A program made the translations under genes and the position numbers. The notes beneath the pieces are model-generated. The model saw only the letters and a list, made by a program, of their open reading frames with translations. It was not told where the DNA came from and searched no databases. A DNA stretch of 64,000 nucleotides from NCBI GenBank assembly GCA_903927345.1, contig CAIYMO010000013.1, forward strand, positions 1-64,000, read 5' to 3'. Shown piece after piece: positions 48,093 through 57,005 of the stretch; the first letter of the stretch is position 1, and each line of letters opens with the position of its first letter. The DNA comes from an uncultured Armatimonadota bacterium. GTDB taxonomy: Bacteria > Armatimonadota > Fimbriimonadia > Fimbriimonadales > Fimbriimonadaceae.

Positions 48093-50282
48093 TTATGCCT
48101 TTGCTTCTTCTGGCTCAGGCTCTTCGGCGCCGAGCATGTTGGCCTTCATTTTGCTGATCTCGCTTTGCATATTGACGAGCTTGCGGTAGATGCCGTCTTC
48201 CTTCGCCAAGAGCTCATCGTGGGTTCCAACTTCGGCAACCCGACCTTCGTCCATGACGACCAGCCGGTCGGCGTTGCGAAGGGTTGAGAGGCGGTGGGCG
48301 ATAGCGAATACGGTTCGACCGTCGACGAGGTTCTCGATGGCCTCTTGGATCATGCGCTCGGTTTCGGTGTCCACACTGGCGGTCGCTTCGTCCAGGATGA
48401 GAATCTTGGGGTTGTGCAGGATTGCTCGAGCAATGGAGATTCGCTGGCGCTCTCCACCAGAGAGGCGTTGACCGCGCTCGCCAACGTAGGTGTCGTAACC
48501 GTCGGGGAATTTGCAGATGAAGTCGTGGGCGTTTGCCGCTTTCGCTGCCTCCATGATCTCCTTTTCGGTTGCTCCCGGCTTGCCGTAGCTGATGTTGTGA
48601 CCGACTGAACCAGGGAAGAGGTAGCTCTCCTGAAGGACGACACCGACCTGGCGACGGAAGTCTTCGAGCTTGATCTTGGTGATATCAACTCCGTCGATAA
48701 TCACATGCCCTTGCGTCGGGTCGTAGAATCGCAGGATCATATTGATTAACGTGGTCTTTCCTGAACCCGAGTGACCAACGATCCCAATCATTTCGCCGGC
48801 TTTAACTTCAAGATCGACGCCGTGGAGGATCGTGCGAAGCTTGTCGTAGCCGAAGTGGACGTCTTTGAGGGTTACCGCGCCCTTCATCGCCGGCATACCA
48901 ACCGTGTCCTCGGTGTCCTTGATGTCCACCGGGGTGTCCATGATCTCGAAGACGCGCTCGGCGGCGGTGAGAGCCCGAGTCGACCAGTCGATGATTCTCT
49001 GAAGGTTGGAGAGAGGATCGTTTAGGCGTTGGACTTGGGTGATGAGTGCGACGAGCGCTCCCGTTGAGAGTGCCCCTTTTAGGACCTCTTTTCCACCCAT
49101 GCCCCAGACGGTGATCAGCCCGAGAAACATCGCGAACATGACGAACGGGAAGAAGGTTGCCCAGCTCGTTTCCGCAACGTAGCCGCTGTCTGCCAAGTCA
49201 GTAATCCGTCGATTGAATCGTTTGACCTCACGGTCTTCGCCGAAGAACGCCTTGACAACTCGGGTTCCTTGTAGGATTCCATTAAGAGTAGAACCTGTGC
49301 GTGACCACTGGTGCCAGTAGCGGCTCCAGACGCGGTTCATCTTCTTTCTAAAGATGTGAACCGCGAAGATGACAAGCGGCACTGGAGCCAGGGCGTAGAG
49401 GCCGATTTTCCAGTTGATGCTCATCATCGCAATGGGGATGGTGATGATGAGAAGAAGTTGGTTCAGCAGCACGGGAATGCCGTCGACAAGCACGTCGTAC
49501 AGCGCGCCGGTATCGTTTGTCATGCGCGACATAAGCGAGCCGACATTGCGCTTATCGTAGAAGTTTAGGCTTAGCGACTGCAACTTTTCGAACAGGGAGT
49601 TGCGGATTTCGACAGCGATCTTTGCGCCCAGATAGCCGACATTTCGTCCCCTGGCGATCTGGACTCCCAGAAGGGCAACTCGGGTGACAAAGAAAGCTAG
49701 GATGAGCATCCAGAACAGCTTTGAGTCTTTCTTCTCCAGAGCATTGTCCAAGATGTTCATGATCAGGAACGGAGGGATAAGTTCCAGCAGAGTTCCGGCA
49801 AAGCTGAGTAGAGTCCCCCAAAGGAGACGTCCACGGTAGTTCTTGGTATATCCAAACAGTCTGAGCAGAGTCTTGCCACGGTTGACACACGCCTCGCAGA
49901 CGTTGTTGTACTGGGGCAACGGGCGGCCACATTTGGGGCAAACTCGTTCCGCGAGATCGAGTTCGGGGGCGGGTTTGCCGGCAACGAGGGCCTTCAGGTA
50001 CTTCTCGGCGTTTGCGAGAGGAAGGTTTTTGCGGTTGGTGGCTCGGATGAGTTCGACCGAGTGACCTTGGTATTCGGCAATGAGGGCCGTTGAGTCGACC
50101 AAATCTTCCAGCCGAGGCTTGGATAACTCGCTGATTTCATACTCAGCAATGAACTCCTCGCCTGTGGGAGTTTGCTGGGTTCGGCGGGCTTTCCCATTTT
50201 CAAGAGTAAGAGTTGTGGCGCCGAGTCGGCCCTGAATGTTTAGGTCCGACTCGACGACAATACGCTCACCGTTTTCGCTCAT
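48093..50282 (-). CDS. ABC exporter (MsbA-like, fused TM and ATPase) with N-terminal zinc-ribbon extension
   Basis: 729 aa. Residues about 150-450 are a six-helix ABC exporter membrane domain. Residues about 490-715 are the ATPase: Walker A GIVGHSGSGKTTLI, signature RLSGGERQRISIARA, Walker B ILILDEATASVD and the H-loop AHRLSTL. Ahead of this is an extension of about 140 residues found in few exporters: a beta-rich 1-100 (IVVESDLNIQGRLGATTLTL) and then CPKCGRPLPQYNNVCEAC, with Cys115, 118, 129 and 132 forming a zinc ribbon. Homodimeric exporters of this type move lipids or drugs; the substrate is unknown. The amidase gene follows after 14 bases. Confidence 0.93.
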   Translation of the reverse strand: MSENGERIVVESDLNIQGRLGATTLTLENGKARRTQQTPTGEEFIAEYEISELSKPRLEDLVDSTALIAEYQGHSVELIRATNRKNLPLANAEKYLKALVAGKPAPELDLAERVCPKCGRPLPQYNNVCEACVNRGKTLLRLFGYTKNYRGRLLWGTLLSFAGTLLELIPPFLIMNILDNALEKKDSKLFWMLILAFFVTRVALLGVQIARGRNVGYLGAKIAVEIRNSLFEKLQSLSLNFYDKRNVGSLMSRMTNDTGALYDVLVDGIPVLLNQLLLIITIPIAMMSINWKIGLYALAPVPLVIFAVHIFRKKMNRVWSRYWHQWSRTGSTLNGILQGTRVVKAFFGEDREVKRFNRRITDLADSGYVAETSWATFFPFVMFAMFLGLITVWGMGGKEVLKGALSTGALVALITQVQRLNDPLSNLQRIIDWSTRALTAAERVFEIMDTPVDIKDTEDTVGMPAMKGAVTLKDVHFGYDKLRTILHGVDLEVKAGEMIGIVGHSGSGKTTLINMILRFYDPTQGHVIIDGVDITKIKLEDFRRQVGVVLQESYLFPGSVGHNISYGKPGATEKEIMEAAKAANAHDFICKFPDGYDTYVGERGQRLSGGERQRISIARAILHNPKILILDEATASVDTETERMIQEAIENLVDGRTVFAIAHRLSTLRNADRLVVMDEGRVAEVGTHDELLAKEDGIYRKLVNMQSEISKMKANMLGAEEPEPEEAKA

Positions 50283-50357
50283 GGGAAGCGTTGTTTTTAC
50301 CCGATTTAACGAAAGATTTGATTCAATTTGGCAGGGTTACGTAGACTGACTTTGAAC

Positions 50358-51665
50358 GTGACGAACGCCAAGACAAGAAAGCTCATCATCGTTGCATTTG
50401 TTGCTGTTCCCTTGCTGTGTTGTGGGGGTGGACTCTACATGTTGAGCCGGAAGGTTGACTACTTCCAGGAGTCGGCTTCACTCGACGCTGTCATCGAACA
50501 GGCGCGTCGGGCTGGGCTACCGATGACCAAGGAAGAAGTTGAACTTCGGGAGGTTGCCGATGAAAAGAATGCCGACTTTGTCTTCAAGAGCCTGCTTAAG
50601 GAAAAGCCGAAGGGGATCACTGACCAGGAGATCGACAAGCTGTTTCGAACTCCAACCTCGAACCAGAATCGTTTGAGCCAATTTGATGTCTATATTGATC
50701 AGCTCGATCAGCGTCCTGAGTTGAAGATGAACAAGGATTGGGACATAGGGAGTTATGTGCTGTTTCCTGAGCTTGCGGTGGCGAAACGCCTGACCAGAGT
50801 TATGTGCCTTCAGGCGGTTGTCGAAGCAAGAAGGGGCAACGCGGCGTTTGTGAAGAAGCGACTCGACACGATGCACCGGCTCTCGGATGAGTACCGGCAG
50901 ACCTCGGTGATCATTCCCTACTTGGTTGGCATTGCGATTCGGTCAATTGCAGACGGGGCGGCGATTCACTGCGTGGTTGCCTCGGGCGGCGATCCCAGGG
51001 TCGTTGAAGTTGCTCGGACTGCGCTGAAGAGCAAACGAGCCGATGTTGACTACCGGACCCCACTGCGGGGCGAGTACTACATGGGACTTGCTCTCATGCG
51101 AAATCTGCATTCGGTTCAGCGTCCTGACAAAGAGGATCGAGATGAGGATGCCCCTCCTGCTTGGACAAAGAACCCGATACGAAGTGGACTGCCGAAAGGT
51201 ATTCAGGCACGGGGGAGTCTGGCAGCTTACACGCGTCACATGATTGCGATTGACGCGATTGTTGCGAAGCATTCGGCATCGCCCGATGTGACTCAGCGCC
51301 TCGAGAGGTACGAGGAAAACATTCCCAGCACCGCTTCTAACTTGATCAGTTCGATCCTGGTGCCCGTCTATGGTCAAGCAATTGAGTCAGACAAGAAGAG
51401 TTTAGTTCGCAACCAGATCGCCCTCAAAGCAATCGACCTTTACCTTTGGATCAAGGCAAACGGGAAGGTGCCGGTTACGCTGAGCCAGGCTGGGATTGAG
51501 GCAACCGATACGATTAGTGGCAGATCACTCAAGATCGGTTTTCGTGAGAAACAGGTCACCATTTACAGCGTCGGAGCGAACAAGAAGGACGAAGGTGGAC
51601 CGGCTTCGAAGGGTCGCCGGTCCGATGATTTCGGATTTTCGTTTGACGTGACGTCTTCCCTCTGA
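50358..51665 (+). CDS. Hypothetical protein with one N-terminal membrane segment
   Basis: About 435 aa, not recognised. A basic start and one membrane helix (KLIIVAFVAVPLLCCGGGLYML) are followed by a soluble, mostly helical region with recurrent charged stretches (FQESASLDAVIEQARRAGLP, ELREVADEKNADFVFKSLL, RVMCLQAVVEARRGNAAFVKKRLD), likely exported or periplasmic. Similar helical proteins with the TM-then-VIEQARRAGLP layout occur in related bacteria, but I know of no function. The start is uncertain: the frame opens at TTG 50328 and has TTG 50352 and GTG 50358; I chose the last as it gives the shortest basic leader. It is divergent from the exporter gene. Confidence 0.72.
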   Translation: MTNAKTRKLIIVAFVAVPLLCCGGGLYMLSRKVDYFQESASLDAVIEQARRAGLPMTKEEVELREVADEKNADFVFKSLLKEKPKGITDQEIDKLFRTPTSNQNRLSQFDVYIDQLDQRPELKMNKDWDIGSYVLFPELAVAKRLTRVMCLQAVVEARRGNAAFVKKRLDTMHRLSDEYRQTSVIIPYLVGIAIRSIADGAAIHCVVASGGDPRVVEVARTALKSKRADVDYRTPLRGEYYMGLALMRNLHSVQRPDKEDRDEDAPPAWTKNPIRSGLPKGIQARGSLAAYTRHMIAIDAIVAKHSASPDVTQRLERYEENIPSTASNLISSILVPVYGQAIESDKKSLVRNQIALKAIDLYLWIKANGKVPVTLSQAGIEATDTISGRSLKIGFREKQVTIYSVGANKKDEGGPASKGRRSDDFGFSFDVTSSL

Positions 51666-51677
51666 ATGTGGCCAGAA

Positions 51678-52193
51678 CTAGATGTTCATTTGGACAGGAG
51701 TTTGGTGGGCGAGCGCTTGATTTGAGCGTTCCAGTTCGTCTACAAATGCATAGATTCGCTTCTTGCCATAGAACAGTCCTCCGCGGAAGCCTTTCTTGCG
51801 CAAGTCTGCGATGACGTGGTGCTGCACTAGAGCGAATCCGATAACGCCATAGAAGAAGAAGCAAAGAATCGACGCGAGAATTGAGTATCCGATAACAGTC
51901 TTTGAGCTCCAACCGAGACCGAATCCAATTTTTTCGACACTTGGGCGGACGATGAAGAAATCAGCGATGGGAATACATAGGTAAAGCAGGCTTGCGAATG
52001 GGCCAATTTCCTTGCTTAGCGAGAGTGAGACAAAGAAGATAACCGATACCACGATGAGCAAAAGTAGATTCCAAAGAGCGGCTCTTCCGACACCAAAATA
52101 GCCATCCACCATTATTCGGATTTTTGTCATATCCAGGCTTTCACCGCGAGGATAAGCGGCGAACGGAGAATGTTGAGGTGGTACTGCGCTCAT
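51678..52193 (-). CDS. Hypothetical three-helix membrane protein
   Basis: 171 aa, not recognised. A polar leader (about 1-35) precedes three membrane helices: ALWNLLLLIVVSVIFFVSLSL, FASLLYLCIPIADFFIV and VIGYSILASILCFFFYGVIGFAL, then a basic cytosolic tail with RKKGFRGGLFYGKKRIYAFVDEL. It converges with the hypothetical gene ending at 51665, leaving 12 bases. Nothing in the sequence shows a function. Confidence 0.7.
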   Translation of the reverse strand: MSAVPPQHSPFAAYPRGESLDMTKIRIMVDGYFGVGRAALWNLLLLIVVSVIFFVSLSLSKEIGPFASLLYLCIPIADFFIVRPSVEKIGFGLGWSSKTVIGYSILASILCFFFYGVIGFALVQHHVIADLRKKGFRGGLFYGKKRIYAFVDELERSNQALAHQTPVQMNI

Positions 52194-52283
52194 AGGATTA
52201 AAGGAACACTATAATCTCTTTCGGCTTAGTAAAGCTAGCCTGGCAGCAAAGGAGGTTTCTACCTTAGGTGGCAATATAGCTTG

Positions 52284-54263
52284 CTAGACCTTTGATTTCT
52301 TCGGCTTTTTCATCACCTTATCCGACTTCAGGACAACGGGTTCTGTTGGCGTTCTGGGTTGTCGGCGGGCTTTGGGGATTTCGATTTCTCTCCGGCCCGA
52401 AAGGTAGTCGGCAGTTGAAGATGATGCCTTCATGAACTCTTCGACAGTTCCTTGGGCGACGATGAAGCCGCCGTGCTCTCCGGCTCCTGGACCGAGTTCG
52501 ATGAGGTGGTCCGCGGCGAGCATCGTCTCCTCGTCATGTTCGACGACGAGAACGGTGTTGCCGAGGTTTTTGAGGCGCATCAGAGTTTCAATAAGCTTGC
52601 GATTGTCGCGCTGGTGCAGACCGATCGAAGGCTCGTCGAGAACGTAGAGGCAGCCCATGAGGCCGGAGCCGATTTGGGTCGCGAGGCGGATGCGTTGGGC
52701 TTCGCCTCCCGAGAGGGTTCGGGCGTTTCGGTCGAGGGTGAGGTAGCCGAGGCCGACGTCGAGGAGGAACGAGAGTCGCTCAAGGATTTCCTTAACGGCT
52801 CGCTCGGCGATCATGAGTTGACGCTTATTGAGCTTGGGGGTAACGCCGGAGAAGAAGGCGACTGCGTCACCAATCGACATGTTCGTAATCTGGCTCATGT
52901 CGTGGTCGGCGACTTTGACGAGGAGCGATTCGGGCTTGAGCCGGCGTCCTTTGCAGGTTGGGCACGGCTTGGTGCTCATGTATTGCTCAAGGTCCTGTTT
53001 GACCCACTCGCTTTCGGTTTCTTCGTAGCGTTTTCGGAGCGAGCCGAGGACGCCGCGCCATTCCGACTGGAACTTACGCTCGCTGCGGCCGTACTTCATG
53101 AGGACTTCGATGGGCTTGGGAAGGCCGTTCCAAACTGCGTCCATTCCCTCTTCGGAGATCTGGGAGATGGAGAGCGAGGCGTCAAAGCCGCACGCTCGAC
53201 CGACGGCGTCCAGCATTTCTGGCCACCAGTCCTTCACTTCTCCCGACTTGTACACGAACGGTTTGATCGCACCATCGCGGAGGGAGACGTTGTGGTCCGG
53301 TGCGACGAGGTCAGGATCGAATTCAGTTTTGGTACCGAGTCCGGTGCAGTCGGGGCAGGCGCCGTAGGGCGAGTTGAACGAGAACATTCTCGGTTCAAGG
53401 TCGGGCATCGAGTAGCCACAGACCGAGCAGGCGTAGGCTTCGCTGAACAGCAGGTCGCTCCACCCCTCTTGACCCTCAACTTCGTCGGCGGGTTGGCGGT
53501 CGATCATCGCCTGAACGTTGGGGGGCAGAACGGCGCCCTCCGCAGGTTGGATGGAGACCGTGACCAGACCTTGTCCCATTTTGAGGGCGGCTTCGATGGA
53601 GTCTGTCAGACGCCGCTCGATGCCCTCCTTGACCACGATTCGATCGACGACAACTTCGATGGTGTGCTGCTTGTAGCGGTCCATTGGAATGTCGTCGGTG
53701 ACTTCGTACATTCGCCCATCGACTCGGACGCGGACGTAGCCGGCGCGGGAGATGTCAACGAGTTCCTTTTTGTATTCGCCTTTGCGACCCCTAACTACCG
53801 GGCCGAGAATTTGGAGTTTGGTGCCTTCGGGGAGAGCGCGGACGATATCGACGATTTGGTCCGTGCTCTGGCGCTCGATGGGCCCGTGGCCGTTGATACA
53901 GTGAGGAGTTCCGACTCGGGCGAAAAGGATTCGAAGGTAGTCGTAGGTTTCGGTGACGGTTCCGACGGTGGAGCGAGGGTTTTTACTTGCGCTTTTTTGG
54001 TCGATCGAAATCGCAGGGGAGAGGCCATCGATGTGGTCGACGTCGGGCTTATCGAGTTGACCGAGGAACTGCCGAGCGTACGCACTGAGCGACTCGACAT
54101 AGCGCCGTTGCCCTTCTGCGTAGATTGTATTGAAGGCGAGCGAGGACTTCCCGCTTCCGCTTAGACCGGTGATAACCACCAGCTTGTTACGAGGGATTTC
54201 AACCGTAACGTTCTTAAGGTTATTCTCCCGCGCTCCGACAACAACAATCTTCTCTTGAGACAT
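52284..54263 (-). CDS. UvrA N-terminal half encoded as a separate gene (ATPase module I)
   Basis: 659 aa, matching only the first half of UvrA. Walker A GLSGSGKS is at 33-40, then [19 protein letters not shown] and [19 protein letters not shown]. The region that binds UvrB in other bacteria corresponds to about 130-245. Zinc cysteines are 279, 282, 303 and 306, with a further CPTC pair at 434-437 in [12 protein letters not shown]. Signature LSGGEAQR is at 517-524 and Walker [14 protein letters not shown] at 538-550. The end, [16 protein letters not shown], is where the linker to module II begins in full-length UvrA; here a 25-residue Lys/Pro-rich tail ends at a normal stop. The C-terminal half is at 29699-30718. 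Possible TATAGT box at 54279-54284. Confidence 0.94.
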   Translation of the reverse strand: MSQEKIVVVGARENNLKNVTVEIPRNKLVVITGLSGSGKSSLAFNTIYAEGQRRYVESLSAYARQFLGQLDKPDVDHIDGLSPAISIDQKSASKNPRSTVGTVTETYDYLRILFARVGTPHCINGHGPIERQSTDQIVDIVRALPEGTKLQILGPVVRGRKGEYKKELVDISRAGYVRVRVDGRMYEVTDDIPMDRYKQHTIEVVVDRIVVKEGIERRLTDSIEAALKMGQGLVTVSIQPAEGAVLPPNVQAMIDRQPADEVEGQEGWSDLLFSEAYACSVCGYSMPDLEPRMFSFNSPYGACPDCTGLGTKTEFDPDLVAPDHNVSLRDGAIKPFVYKSGEVKDWWPEMLDAVGRACGFDASLSISQISEEGMDAVWNGLPKPIEVLMKYGRSERKFQSEWRGVLGSLRKRYEETESEWVKQDLEQYMSTKPCPTCKGRRLKPESLLVKVADHDMSQITNMSIGDAVAFFSGVTPKLNKRQLMIAERAVKEILERLSFLLDVGLGYLTLDRNARTLSGGEAQRIRLATQIGSGLMGCLYVLDEPSIGLHQRDNRKLIETLMRLKNLGNTVLVVEHDEETMLAADHLIELGPGAGEHGGFIVAQGTVEEFMKASSSTADYLSGRREIEIPKARRQPRTPTEPVVLKSDKVMKKPKKSKV

Positions 54264-54334
54264 AGACTGGTAGACGAAACTATACCTCCAGCATTTGGCG
54301 AAAACCGCGGGCTCTTTCGTACGTCTTTATCTTC

Positions 54335-55900
54335 ATGCTTTCCACCGTACTCACCGGAGCGCTACTCCTTCAGGCCAAGCCTGAGCTGACCTCGCCGGAG
54401 ATCATTTCGGTTTCGATGTTTAAGAACGGCTTCGCGTTCGTGACCCGGCGGATCAAGCTGAAGGACGGCGCGGCGAACGTGGTTGAAGTGCCTCAAGCGT
54501 CACTCGGGACGCTTTGGTTCTGGACTCCTGAGGGAGAGCTGAAGCGAATCTACACCAACGAGAGTGCCTCGAAGACAAAGCAGGAGGTGAATCTTGCGAG
54601 CTTCGATCAGCTCGTACGAGCTAATGTGGGCAAGCAGGTTTACGTCGAGAGCCAGTCGGCAGCACCGCAGGACGGCAAGATTAAGTCGGCAGATGGCGAT
54701 CTTCTAATTTTGGAGACCCAGAGCGGCATCACGGCGATCCGTAAGGATACGATCAAGTACCTGAAGACGAGCGACGAGAAGTTCTCCTGGAAGCAGACTG
54801 TCGAAACTGAAACAAAAGAGAAGTTCTATACGATTGAGGCCGACCGAAAGACGAAAGAGATCATGATGATGTCTCTGGAGCGCGGGGTGTCTTGGGCTCC
54901 TGGATATGCGGTGGACATCACGAAGGAGGGGACGCTGACGGTGGCGAGCAAAGCGACCGTGATGAATGACCTGCTTGCGTTGGACAACGTTCCGGTTCGT
55001 CTGATCACGGGATTCCCGAATCTGCAGTTCAAGGACATTCTTGATCCCTTCACTTCGGGAATGAGCAACGACACATGGTTGGGCACGCTTTCGACTGGGG
55101 GAATGCCTGGCGGTTTTGGCGGAGGCGGTCGTGGGCGAGCAAACGAGATGATGGCGCAGAATGCCTACGCTCCGGCGATGAACGCTTCGGATGTTAACTG
55201 GGGTGGTTCGGACGCTGCGCAAGTCGGCGGCGAGCAGATCGGCGATTTGTTCTTCTACGACCTTGAAAAGTTCTCCTCGAAGCGCAACTCGCGGATTTAT
55301 CAGAACCTGTTTAAGTTTGAAAGCAAATACGAGCATATCTACACCTGGGACATCGACGACCGTGTCGACGCGAGCGGGAACTACCGACCGACGCCAGCAA
55401 ATCAGCAGGATGCTGAAGAGATTTGGCATACGGTTAAGTTCAAAAACGGATCAGGTAAGCCGCTGACGACGGGAGCAGCGACGATCTTCAACAAGGGTGA
55501 GCTGATCGGCCAAACGATGATGAATTACATTCCGTCGGGCGGCGAAGTCTCACTTCGGATCAACAAGGCTCTGGACGTTCGCCCCGAGGCGAACGAGGAA
55601 GAGGTTTCGCGTGAGCGCGCGGCGATTCGGGATCAGTACAACAACCCTCGCTGGGATTTGGTGACAGTAAAAGGCACGCTGGAAATCACTAATTCTCGTA
55701 AGGACGAGGTTCAGCTGAACCTTGTGAAGCAGTTCACCGGCGAGCTGGTGAAGGCAGATGGGGAGCCTGCGCTGGTGAAAACGACTAAGGGGCTCCGACA
55801 GATGAACTCGACCGGAAAGCTGACTTGGAAGCCAAAGGTTAAATCAGGTGAGTGCCTGCACCTCGAATACACCTATAAACTCTACGTTCCGGCGCAGTAG
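54335..55900 (+). CDS. Secreted DUF4139-family protein
   Basis: 521 aa. A signal-like start (MLSTVLTGALLLQAKPEL) is followed by EIISVSMFKNGFAFVTRRIKLKDG and EVPQASLGTLWFWTPEG. A later conserved half with SWAPGYAVDITKEGTLTVASKATVMNDL (described by segment, about 195-225), VPVRLITGFPNLQFKD and KPKVKSGECLHLEYTYKLYV matches the DUF4139/mucoidy-inhibitor-type fold. A Gly-rich insert (GGMPGGFGGGGRGR) at about 255-268 breaks it in two. Function is not established. It diverges from the UvrA N-half gene. Confidence 0.82.
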   Translation: MLSTVLTGALLLQAKPELTSPEIISVSMFKNGFAFVTRRIKLKDGAANVVEVPQASLGTLWFWTPEGELKRIYTNESASKTKQEVNLASFDQLVRANVGKQVYVESQSAAPQDGKIKSADGDLLILETQSGITAIRKDTIKYLKTSDEKFSWKQTVETETKEKFYTIEADRKTKEIMMMSLERGVSWAPGYAVDITKEGTLTVASKATVMNDLLALDNVPVRLITGFPNLQFKDILDPFTSGMSNDTWLGTLSTGGMPGGFGGGGRGRANEMMAQNAYAPAMNASDVNWGGSDAAQVGGEQIGDLFFYDLEKFSSKRNSRIYQNLFKFESKYEHIYTWDIDDRVDASGNYRPTPANQQDAEEIWHTVKFKNGSGKPLTTGAATIFNKGELIGQTMMNYIPSGGEVSLRINKALDVRPEANEEEVSRERAAIRDQYNNPRWDLVTVKGTLEITNSRKDEVQLNLVKQFTGELVKADGEPALVKTTKGLRQMNSTGKLTWKPKVKSGECLHLEYTYKLYVPAQ

Positions 55901-55950
55901 ATTTCGCATCCCCTTCCTGTTTCGATTTGCGGAACGGAGTGGAGTGCTGA

Positions 55951-56406
55951 TCATCGACGTTTGAACAGAAGGAAGGACAACCGCTCTCCAAATGAGGTGT
56001 TCGTATCGTACACCTCTACTCTTGAAGGCGATTGGGGACTTGACGGTTTGCTGAAAACGGTCACCAGTATCTGACGAGAGCCTTTCGTCCAGACCGCCGT
56101 GTCGCTGGTGATTGAATATTTGGGGCCGAAACCACGCTTGCGGAGTTCAGTGTCGTAGTATGCGATCCCCTTGTAAAGTGGCACTTGCGAGTCAGGCTGG
56201 ACTTCATACCCAACCAAGTACTGAGTCCGCCAACCCGTGATCATTGACCACACACCTGCATTTGCGATTTGTTCGTTTTTCGGATTGGAAACCTTAAACA
56301 AGTCGCGCTCCGGAAAATGATCTTTCGGAGGCACAACCAAACCGATGACACTGGCTATTAAAAAGGAGCCGATCAGTAAACCAAATCTTTGTTTCCAGCG
56401 ATCCAT
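55951..56406 (-). CDS. Hypothetical protein with N-terminal membrane segment
   Basis: 151 aa, not recognised. The N-terminus has one hydrophobic helix (FGLLIGSFLIASVIGLVV); the remainder is soluble with beta-strand patterns (QYLVGYEVQPDSQVPLYKG, ITSDTAVWTKGSRQILVTVFSK) and a basic end (LFKRR). The first Met is immediately preceded by a 45-base inverted repeat (56416-56460) that may form a leader hairpin. It lies downstream of the DinB gene in the same direction. Confidence 0.65.
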   Translation of the reverse strand: MDRWKQRFGLLIGSFLIASVIGLVVPPKDHFPERDLFKVSNPKNEQIANAGVWSMITGWRTQYLVGYEVQPDSQVPLYKGIAYYDTELRKRGFGPKYSITSDTAVWTKGSRQILVTVFSKPSSPQSPSRVEVYDTNTSFGERLSFLLFKRR

Positions 56407-56415
56407 TAGGCGTCG

Positions 56416-56460
56416 ACCTAGCCGTCAGCCCCAAACATGACTCAGGACTGACGACTAGGT
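56416..56460. repeat. Near-perfect inverted repeat ahead of the gene starting at 56406
   Basis: Arms 56416-56428 (ACCTAGCCGTCAG) and 56448-56460 (CTGACGACTAGGT) match at 12 of 13 positions, separated by 19 bases. It falls 10 bases before the ATG at 56406 and 6 bases after the DinB stop. Read on the minus strand it has no T-run on the far side, so it is either a leader hairpin or a DNA-binding palindrome rather than a normal terminator. Confidence 0.5.
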
Positions 56461-56466
56461 ACCAAG

Positions 56467-56916
56467 TTACCTTAAATATGAAGTCGCGTGTGACACGTGA
56501 CTCAGATCGTGAGCGAGGATGATGTTGGCGTATGATTCGATCGTCACGTCGCCGAGGTCGGGGTGGTGGAACTTCTTTTGCCAGTCTTCGGGCGATAGGC
56601 TGGTGAGGAATTCGACCAGATCCCGCCGACGGTTTTCGAAGACGTCGAGTTCGTGATGAACGTCTCGGGTGGCGTAGTTTTTCTCCGAGGCGCGGGCGTC
56701 GGGGTCGATGGAGCCGACTGAGGCGCCCGGGGACTCATGGGCAAGCCTTAGTCGGTCTAAGAAGACATCGTCGAAGTCGGCGAGGTGGGCGATCAGCTCG
56801 CGGAGGGTGAACCGTTCTGGATCCGTGTGGTCGTTGTAGTGGTCTGGTTTGACCTGGTCCACGATGTTGACGAGGGTTTTTGGAGTGTTCACAAGAGAAC
56901 TCAGGTAGCCCTTCAT
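56467..56916 (-). CDS. DinB/YfiT-family protein
   Basis: 149 aa, a four-helix bundle of the DinB superfamily. Typical features: FTLRELIAHLADFDDVFLDRLR with the first metal His, and the C-terminal ESYANIILAHDLSHVSHATSYLR with HDLSHxxH. These three histidines normally bind a divalent metal. Members include thiol-dependent transferases (bacillithiol or mycothiol systems) and damage-induced proteins; which applies cannot be seen. A GGGA ribosome-binding site precedes the ATG. It diverges from the superoxide dismutase gene. Confidence 0.87.
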   Translation of the reverse strand: MKGYLSSLVNTPKTLVNIVDQVKPDHYNDHTDPERFTLRELIAHLADFDDVFLDRLRLAHESPGASVGSIDPDARASEKNYATRDVHHELDVFENRRRDLVEFLTSLSPEDWQKKFHHPDLGDVTIESYANIILAHDLSHVSHATSYLR

Positions 56917-57005
56917 AGTTGTCCCATCGTGTTTATAATCCTTAACGCCGCGATTCGCAAGAGGGTTTTGGAGTAGATTTCTTACGTACCGAAAATTCTT
57001 CGCTC

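Noticed and set aside
52452-54164. A 570-codon open frame on the plus strand across the UvrA N-half gene
   Set aside because: It is antisense to a well-conserved gene and has no motif, only an Asp/Glu/Val-rich composition that follows from the codon use of the opposite strand.
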